Assembly (NCBI GenBank): GCA_036768485.1
Contig: JAVLUZ010000583.1
Coordinates: 679,627 to 743,626 of the forward strand
DNA length: 64,000 nt
Direction: 5' to 3'
Origin: Mermis nigrescens
Taxonomy: Eukaryota; Nematoda; Enoplea; Mermithida; Mermithidae
Part shown: piece after piece, positions 57,601 through 64,000 of the stretch
Numbering within the stretch: position 1 is the stretch's first letter
Layout of the letters: every line of letters starts with the position of its first letter
Made by a program: the position numbers and the translations under genes
Notes under the pieces: model-generated
What the model saw: only the letters and a program-made list of their open reading frames with translations
Databases searched by the model: none
What the model was told of the DNA's origin: nothing

Positions 57601-58757
57601 TGACTGAAATTTAACATTTACGCTTGATTTTGTGTAAATTTTTGATTTAGTATTTATCCTTTTTCACATAATTATTATATTTTTCAAGACGTTTCAGATA
57701 AAAATTGTTTATATTTATTTCGGAAACAAATAAGTACATAAACGATGTCCGGTGTCGTATTTATTTTAAAAATGTTTTACGAATTAATTTTACTTTTACA
57801 ACCCAATCCAATATATTCTAATCTTTCTATCCGACATTCGCTCCTATGATGTCCTTCTTTTATAGAAAGAATTTAGGTACGAAAAACAATATGCATTGCA
57901 ACCGAAGTATGTAGCTTCCACTATAAAACACTGAACAACTGGCTTAAAACAGCTCGCAGCTTTCTTAAGTTTACTTAAGTCAGACAAAAGTTACCTCTTC
58001 AAGTCCTAACTTAACTTTACTAGAGCCGAATTATTCTTAGAGTTCAGACTTAAATCCAGTCTTTCAAGTATGAACTTAGAAAATTTTATTGAAGCCGAAC
58101 TTCTGGACTAATATGTTTGAACTCATGACTAATTTTAGACCTTATTTAAACCGGCCCCAGTTGCCTAAAAGATTTATTCATTAACGGTAATGAGCTTTTC
58201 TACATGATGATTTAATTATTCACAAAGATCATACGACATAGTCAGATAGTGATCAAATGATAATAACAATTAAAAACCGATTTCAAAATAATTGAGATAT
58301 GTTTGAAGTCTTAAAGCTTGGTTATTGCTACCTGTTCGCTTCTTGCTAGCTTTATTTCTAACTAGCAGACAGTTTCTTGTTTTTAGTAGCTGGAGTAAAA
58401 TTTCGACTGTGATGATAGGTCAAAGCCATTAGACAGCAGCCTAATTTCGGGAGTCAAAATTGACAAGAATCCCAAAAAAGCATGCCAAAAATTTAATTCT
58501 TGGGGTTTTATCCATTATTGTGAGTCTACTCACTGCCGTGTGTGGTCAAAGCCAGTGCATCCTTTTTGATTAAGTATCGCCTACTTTATGAATCACCGTG
58601 AGTTGAGCATTATAGCTTTTTGTTCTTTTTAGTTCTTTCAGCAATATTTAATGCATTTGTAGCAAGCATATGATATTCATACATAGGAGCGTGATTTGAC
58701 TACTATTTTATTTCTAAAATAACGTCCATTCTCAATCAATGACGAATATTTAGCAAA
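54696..58757. other. B2-D intergenic spacer
   Basis: No gene was seen. It has short G/C-rich element ends at about 54,720-54,900, 55,790-56,010 and 56,890-57,070. The span 56,165-56,470 is weakly collinear with 29,880-30,190. A CTTAAGTT-type degenerate tract lies at about 57,960-58,150. Confidence 0.55.
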
Positions 58758-59201
58758 CTAGACGCAGTCGGGGTAATTCGGGTAATTAACGACATAATTG
58801 AAATTTTCACCCTCAAAGCCGCACTTGCCTACGCACGTGGAAATCACTTTGCTGGCAATATTGCACGTATTTTTGCCCGCCTCGAGTTTCACGTAACCTT
58901 TTTCGCCCCAATCGGCTCCCCAACTATTGCGAATGGTGTAAGTGGGAACGCAGGTGGTGTAGTCATAGCCGGTGATGACGACGGTGTGGGTTGACTTTAG
59001 TGGAATAAAGGGCGGTTTTAAGTCTGCGGGATTTGTTTCGTTGGCGCTAACACACTGATGCGGTCTAATAATGCCCGATTCGTAAGATTTAAACTCAAAA
59101 CTGGTGCCCACCTCTGCTACGACGGGTCCCCATTGCAACAAACGGGCCATCGTCTCCTTTTCGTTTTGTCCACTGATGTTTAATCTTTTGACGAATGAAG
59201 G
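58758..59201 (-). CDS. Protease D: last exon (papain-family, His/Asn half), rest not seen
   Basis: The open exon of 147 codons follows CACAATTTCAG. It has SGQNEKETMARLLQWGPVVA, the catalytic His in STHTVVITGYD and Asn in IRNSWGADWGEKGYVKLEAG, and ends NYPDCV. Compared with A, B and C it carries 15 extra residues just before the catalytic His, and Thr instead of Ala after it. No exon 1-3 equivalents are visible between 59.2 and 64 kb. The gene may continue beyond the window or be a relic like C. Confidence 0.75.
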   Translation of the reverse strand, partial: PSFVKRLNISGQNEKETMARLLQWGPVVAEVGTSFEFKSYESGIIRPHQCVSANETNPADLKPPFIPLKSTHTVVITGYDYTTCVPTYTIRNSWGADWGEKGYVKLEAGKNTCNIASKVISTCVGKCGFEGENFNYVVNYPNYPDCV

Positions 59202-60535
59202 CTGAAATTGTGTGCGTCTTATTCCATAGGTCATAAATTTACGGATAAATTTGATTCATAGAGAGTGTTCAGGAAAAAACGACACATTTTTATTTTTTTC
59301 AATTACTTTTTCATAAGTCAAGTAAAGTTGATTAAACTTTCCTTAAACGACGTAGTATACCTTGTCAATCCTGTGCTAAGAGTTCATTGTCGTACTGTAG
59401 CTATAGCTGATACTGCAGCGCAAATTCGAACGTGCACCCTAACATGCATGTGAAAAACTTCCGTCTAGTCAAAGCTCAGTGTCGCACAAATTTTGGTTTA
59501 GAATGTCAAAATTTGTTAGTGTAGGTACCTCAAGAAGGTTATTTAATAATGACATGTGAATGAAGATGACATTAAGATGGCACTGAAAGTAGAATTTCGG
59601 ATTTAGAATGTTCACTACTCATAGGGACAATTTCGTCTAAATATCGCACATTTGCTAAGAAAATGAAATTAGACCAGGTTTAAGCAAGCTGTGGCAGTTT
59701 TCTTGAAAGCGCATAAATATCGACTAAAAGGCGTCTCTTTGAGCTAAAATAAATCACTGAAAGCAGGTTTTCGCATGGGTTTTGTGCAGTCACTAATTTA
59801 TTTAAGCATCACTTTTTGTTTCCCAATGTCAAAGACTATAATTTGTGCAAAAAGATTGAGTCCGATCTACCAACGAAAAGATTTTCTTTATTTTAGAAAA
59901 TACTACTTATTGTCCAAGGAACACATTAATAAAAAATTAAGCTCGTTAAAGGTCAAAATGCAACTCCCTGATCTGACGATTTGTTCAACAGGCAATGTAT
60001 GATTCATTGTGAAAATATAAAAATTTACAGAAGTAAATTTATGGTTGAAAAAATGATTGCAAGATTAAGGAGATTGATACTTTTTGACTAGGGCTCCTTA
60101 GCGACATTTTGATATTGTCTGTAATAATGAGTTTCTGTTGACAAAAAAGCTTAAAGGAGAAAATTGCAGACTAGCATGTGCCGAAATAGAAGAATAAAAA
60201 GAGAAAACGTAAAAGCCAAGAAATTAATAAGGGTAACAGCCGGTAAGATAATTTATAAAATAATAACTAATATAAAGACATATGTATACAGATTGCTAGA
60301 TAAATTGTGGTATATTGGGTATCAGTAGTAACTAGCTACCTGAAATTTTAATAATGAAGGATGTTTGCTAAGTACACGCCACTGAATGCGAAATTATGAC
60401 GTATTACGATCGCAAATGACGTCATTATAGCCAGAAATCAAGTACCTTTCGGCTTTGCGCCCCTTCTCACCCCAAATTGGGAGGTGATCCATAAATCTGC
60501 TTACGGGCGGGATAATCGGATTAATCGATTTGTTA

Positions 60536-60985
60536 CATTGCGCTAAAATTATGTACATACAAAGCATTCTACTTTTGAACCGAGATTTGCATTGCGCTAA
60601 AATTATGTACTTTAACCTTTAATGACTGCTAAGCACAAGCTGACAAAATTTGAATGCGCTAAAATTATGTACATACACAGCTAAGCTTTCTAGCCTAACA
60701 AGAGATTTGCAATGCGCTAAAATTATATACATACACAGCTAAGCTTTCTAGCCCCCGAACCGAGATTTGCAATGCGCTAAAATTATATACATACACAGCT
60801 AAGCTTTCTAGCCCCGAACTGAGATTTGCAATGCACGCTACGTTATATACATACACCGCTAGCTTTATAGCCCCCGGATAAAATTTGCATTGCGCTAAAA
60901 TTATGTACATACAATTTATTGACCACTAAGCTTTATGATTCGGATCAAGGATTATCAGATAATTCAATTTTGTTGCATCGTGCTA
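60536..60985. repeat. Minisatellite, unit about 60 bp, eight partial or full copies
   Basis: The word GCGCTAAAATTAT(G/A)TAC recurs eight times (from about 60,540, 60,593, 60,656, 60,715, 60,775, 60,833 degenerate, 60,890 and 60,979). The middle units share ACACAGCTAAGCTTTCTAGCC and GAGATTTGCAATGC. Spacing is 53-63 bp in the core and looser at the edges. Confidence 0.85.
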
Positions 60986-61464
60986 AAATTATGTACGTGA
61001 TGCTTACGATAATTATCTGCGCAACCCCCAATTAGGATGAAAATTAAAATTATTGGCATGTAAATCTAAGCCCCCAAAAGATCGTTAGACTATCAAAACG
61101 TGCGAAAAATGTTCATGTAAGGTCAAAAAGCACAAAATCACAAATTTAAATTACAATGAATAGAAATGCATTAAATCACGCCTGATTTGTAAAAGAAAAT
61201 TAGAGTCGCAGATTTAATTATTTAATCACTGTGTAGTTGACATAAATATGCGCACATGTAATATCTAAATATACTCATTTTTAGTCTATTGATTTAAATA
61301 TATATATTGGTTCATTGCTCTGCGTACATAAAAATGATAAAAATCAGCGAATAATAACAACATTTTTCGCGGAGTAATAAAAAAACTAATAACTATTCAT
61401 CGCCTCTTCAAAATATACGAATTTAGATTCTACCACTACTTATTAAGCAACACCCATCATTTTT

Positions 61465-62014
61465 AAAAGCCTTGCGGATGTTGTAAGGATTTCATAATCG
61501 CTAGAACAAAACTTTGCGCGTCTTCAAGCAATTTGGGATCGTCGAACGTACTTTTAGTCCCAATACTTTCGAAGATATTTTCATTGGATCGCGTATCGTT
61601 AAGGTATCGTCAGGACAGTCAGTGGCCCGACTAAGAATTTGCATTTTTCGAGAAAAATCTTTAAAACTCGTAAAATTCAACGCGCATATTTGATTATTTG
61701 TTTTAGGAAAAAATGTATCAAATTTTTGCAAATACGTGTATATTTTCGAAGCATAATAGTTGTATTTAGTTTTTATAATATTTAGTATATATTATTTAAA
61801 AAAATATAAATTAGCGTTATAAAACATTTATTTAATCAATAAATTTATACCTTAAGCGTATCAAGTACACTTTATTCAAAAAAATGTAAAAAATTTATAC
61901 TGCAAAACACAAAAAAATTATAAAACAAGTGTTTTTCGAAGCTAAAGTTTTCCTTACCTCCCAGTTTTTCATTAAGCCCCCACGTTTTCGCCTCGTTGGC
62001 GCTGCCACTCATAA
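61465..62014 (-). CDS. Possible short gene or gene remnant, two exons, unknown function
   Basis: A first stretch at about 62,014-61,957 reads MSGSANEAKTWGLNEKLG and ends at a strong GTAAGG donor. A later stretch ending at about 61,468 reads STFDDPKLLEDAQSFVLAIM and finishes HPQGF-stop. Both look protein-like, but I could not join them in one frame: the second has a TGA upstream, and a different frame is open just before it. It may be an unrecognised gene with a missed exon, or a frameshifted remnant. Confidence 0.25.
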
Positions 62015-62451
62015 AATTGTTCCGGCTTTAACAATTTCACGTCCTTTGTCCGAGTTTTTCAGGCATAAAATTTTTTTATCGAGTGTTCCTGTTTCGACCG
62101 AGGCTATCAGATAAAATACGTGAGGTCAATAGGGTCAAGCCGAAAATTAAATAATAGGGCGTTCGAAATTAACGGCGAAGCATCCACCAAATTCTGGTAC
62201 TGCCGACTCATTAGATTATTTTATAGGTGTTCGGTATAAGGTCAATCTCGTGCGATACTTCTTGCATATTCTGATAATATTAGCGAAGTCGTTCCAAGTA
62301 GACACTAAGCAGTAAGCGTTATCCCCAAGTGTAAAATCGTAGCGCTTATTCTGAGGCTCGTTCATTTTCGAATAGTACCAGAAAAAAGCGCCAAGCAGAT
62401 AATAATGCAAAATGGAAGTTGCCGCTGAATAACGCCGAAACTTTTTTCTGT

Positions 62452-62757
62452 TTACTCAAAAAACTTAAACAACGGAGCTAGGGTCATAGTTTTTAATGCA
62501 CGCTACATGAATAAGATAGATAAGAAGATCGAAAGAAACTGACGTAATTGCGAAAAAATTTCAAGTGGTACATGATTACTCGCACTTTAAGCTTGCCAAG
62601 ATCAAAAAGAGAAAATGTAATTTTGTCAAAAAAAGTTTAACCGGTCACGCAAAAAACCCTAAAAAACGGAGCTAGGGTCATGGAATGCAGCTACATGAAA
62701 TAAGATAGATAATAAGATCGAAAGAAGCTGACATAATTGCGAAAAAAGTTAAAGTGT
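62452..62757. repeat. Direct repeat, two units about 194 bp apart
   Basis: ACGGAGCTAGGGTCAT, then AATAAGATAGATAA and AAGATCGAAAGAA(A/G)CTGAC, occur at about 62,472-62,545 and again at about 62,666-62,735. Confidence 0.7.
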
Positions 62758-64000
62758 TCGTGAATTCTTCAAAAGCATTGATGCTTCAGGCAGTTTTCAA
62801 ATTTCATAAACAAGGTCATGTTGACTCAAAATCGTGAGGCAACCGTTGTAATTTTGGAAAACAGCTAAACGTTGACACATTATTAGCTGTTTCGTGTCTC
62901 TTTATTTAGTAGATAGAAATAATGTATCAATGCCTGCATGCGTCGCGTTCACTATGGCAGTACAAATAAGCGATGGTAGCTATATTTTGCCTTAAAAATG
63001 ATAAATTAAAAATTGCATGCATTTGCTCCTGAGCGATAAAATGCAGCTCTAAATCAATACGAGCTATATCTAGTCTAGTACTGCATTTTTCTCGAAAAGT
63101 TATCAAAGTCCGTTAAGAAAACAGTATTTTCTTTGGTAAAATTCCCAATCGCCTTAAGCTAGCGTTTTAACGACGAAATTTGAGGAAGACGAATTTTTAC
63201 TAATAACTTTGTCATTGGAAGATGTAGTATGCTTCTTCAGCAGGGAATATCAATATAATAAAAATGAACAAAATACGAATTAAGGCAATTAATACAGAAA
63301 TTGTGAACGTCATGCTTGTAAAATAGTAAATAGGGCATAATTTTTATTCAAAATAGTGCCTGTTCACTAATTCATCAAGAGGCGCGTAAGCACACAAGGG
63401 CAGCGATCAAATTCTGGGGTTCTCCTTAAGGCATAAGAAAATACAAAAAAATAACTGCCCGCACAGTAACATCGCCCAAAGCTACGGTGTGCGTAAGTGA
63501 GCGGTGCGCTGTGCAACACAGATGCATTTTAATAATCGCACATTGTGGCACATCAGTGCACAAGTGAATCTAAAGTACTTATTCTCTGGAGCCTGGAGCT
63601 GTACCGGGTCTTAGAAGCTATTATCACTTTTAGAATGTTATCTTTTTCATGTGAATAATCTTAGGTTCATTATCGCAGCATTTGTCACTTTTTTCACCTA
63701 GTTTTTTTACTTTTCAGCTAAGTAATGGAACATTGTGCAGTAAAGTGAGTGATACATACGATTGTGCAATCAGCCATACATTTCATAGCGCAGATATAAC
63801 ACCTTTTGATAATTTATCCTGTTAATCGAGAATATTTAGCTTTCAATATCTTTTAGCATATCATTGCTAGTCTTAGTTTAGCGTTGTTTCGACTGTTTGG
63901 AATTTCATATTATCTTCATTATCTTCTTGCCTTTCTTGTAATTCATCAGACAGGATATCGGCATTTTTACTGATAAGTTTCTTGAATGAATGCTTTCAAT

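Larger units (their letters stand above)
33846..60600. repeat. Tandem segmental duplication, copy 2 (cyclase tail fragment, A2, B2, D last exon)
   Basis: It starts inside the cyclase last-exon coding sequence and runs collinearly with copy 1 through A2, B2 and the last exon of D. The right limit near 60.6 kb is only inferred, from the 1.45 kb that separates the C exon from the junction in copy 1. Two insertions near 43.9-47.25 kb lengthen this copy. Confidence 0.75.
59202..64000. other. Right flank: no firm gene
   Basis: The Cys-half exon expected for D was searched for by its CGxCYAxA and QYxxDCF motifs and not found. The region has a minisatellite (60,536-60,985), a direct repeat (62,452-62,757), a possible small - strand gene (61.46-62.1 kb) and otherwise AT-rich DNA with no recognisable content. 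Confidence 0.5.

Noticed and set aside
60536..60985. CRISPR-like repeat array
   Set aside because: Eukaryotic context, 60-bp imperfect units without unique spacers of even length, and no cas genes.
1..64000. tRNA or rRNA genes
   Set aside because: No cloverleaf with A/B box or rRNA-like block was seen on either strand by reading. A covariance search could still find a diverged one.

Overview
The window is eukaryotic nuclear DNA from an animal. It is AT-rich and intron-rich, and holds no bacterial-type operons, rRNA, tRNA or CRISPR that I can see. The gene content (an atypical soluble guanylyl cyclase and a tandem cluster of secreted papain-family proteases) and the dense short repeats suggest a small invertebrate. 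A nematode or other ecdysozoan is a guess, not something the sequence proves.

Layout. (1) About 1.98-10.88 kb, + strand: ten 3' exons of an atypical soluble guanylyl cyclase of the Gyc-88E / GCY-31 type. The 5' exons for most of the heme domain lie outside or were not recognised. The cyclase domain lacks the catalytic Asn and Arg. (2) 12.65-19.91 kb, - strand: four-exon papain-like cysteine protease A1. (3) 23.37-29.31 kb, - strand: four-exon protease B1, with a proline-rich 7-residue repeat between propeptide and catalytic domain. (4) 32.0-32.4 kb, - strand: last exon of a third protease (C), without its upstream exons. (5) At about 33,846 the sequence restarts inside the last exon of the cyclase gene and repeats the array: cyclase 3' fragment (33.85-33.97 kb), protease A2 (35.73-42.99 kb), protease B2 (49.61-54.70 kb), and the last exon of protease D (58.76-59.20 kb), which is the positional partner of C. 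(6) 59.2-64 kb: no firm gene; a 60-bp minisatellite, a direct repeat and possible short exons.

The tandem segmental duplication has a unit of about 23 kb. Its two copies are unevenly diverged. By eye, the A-gene segment (about 12.46-19.24 kb against 35.54-42.32 kb) is more than 99% identical. The flanks differ by several per cent, the B genes differ more, and C and D are clearly old paralogues. This looks like an old tandem duplication partly overwritten by recent gene conversion. Copy 2 also gained two insertions (about 1.29 and 1.97 kb) near 44-47 kb.

Each complete protease is spliced from four exons with the same intron phases (1, 1, 0). The exons encode: signal peptide and a variable N-terminal segment; I29-type inhibitory propeptide; the catalytic-Cys half; and the catalytic-His/Asn half. 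All four predicted proteins (439, 492, 439 and 532 residues) are uninterrupted. In A1 and A2 the reading frame closes only if the first intron uses a GC donor.

The non-coding DNA is filled with at least five families of short, probably non-autonomous elements of about 150-400 bp and with foldback DNA. One family carries the d(GCGAAGC)/d(GCTTCGC) mini-hairpin core, of which eight exact copies were found.
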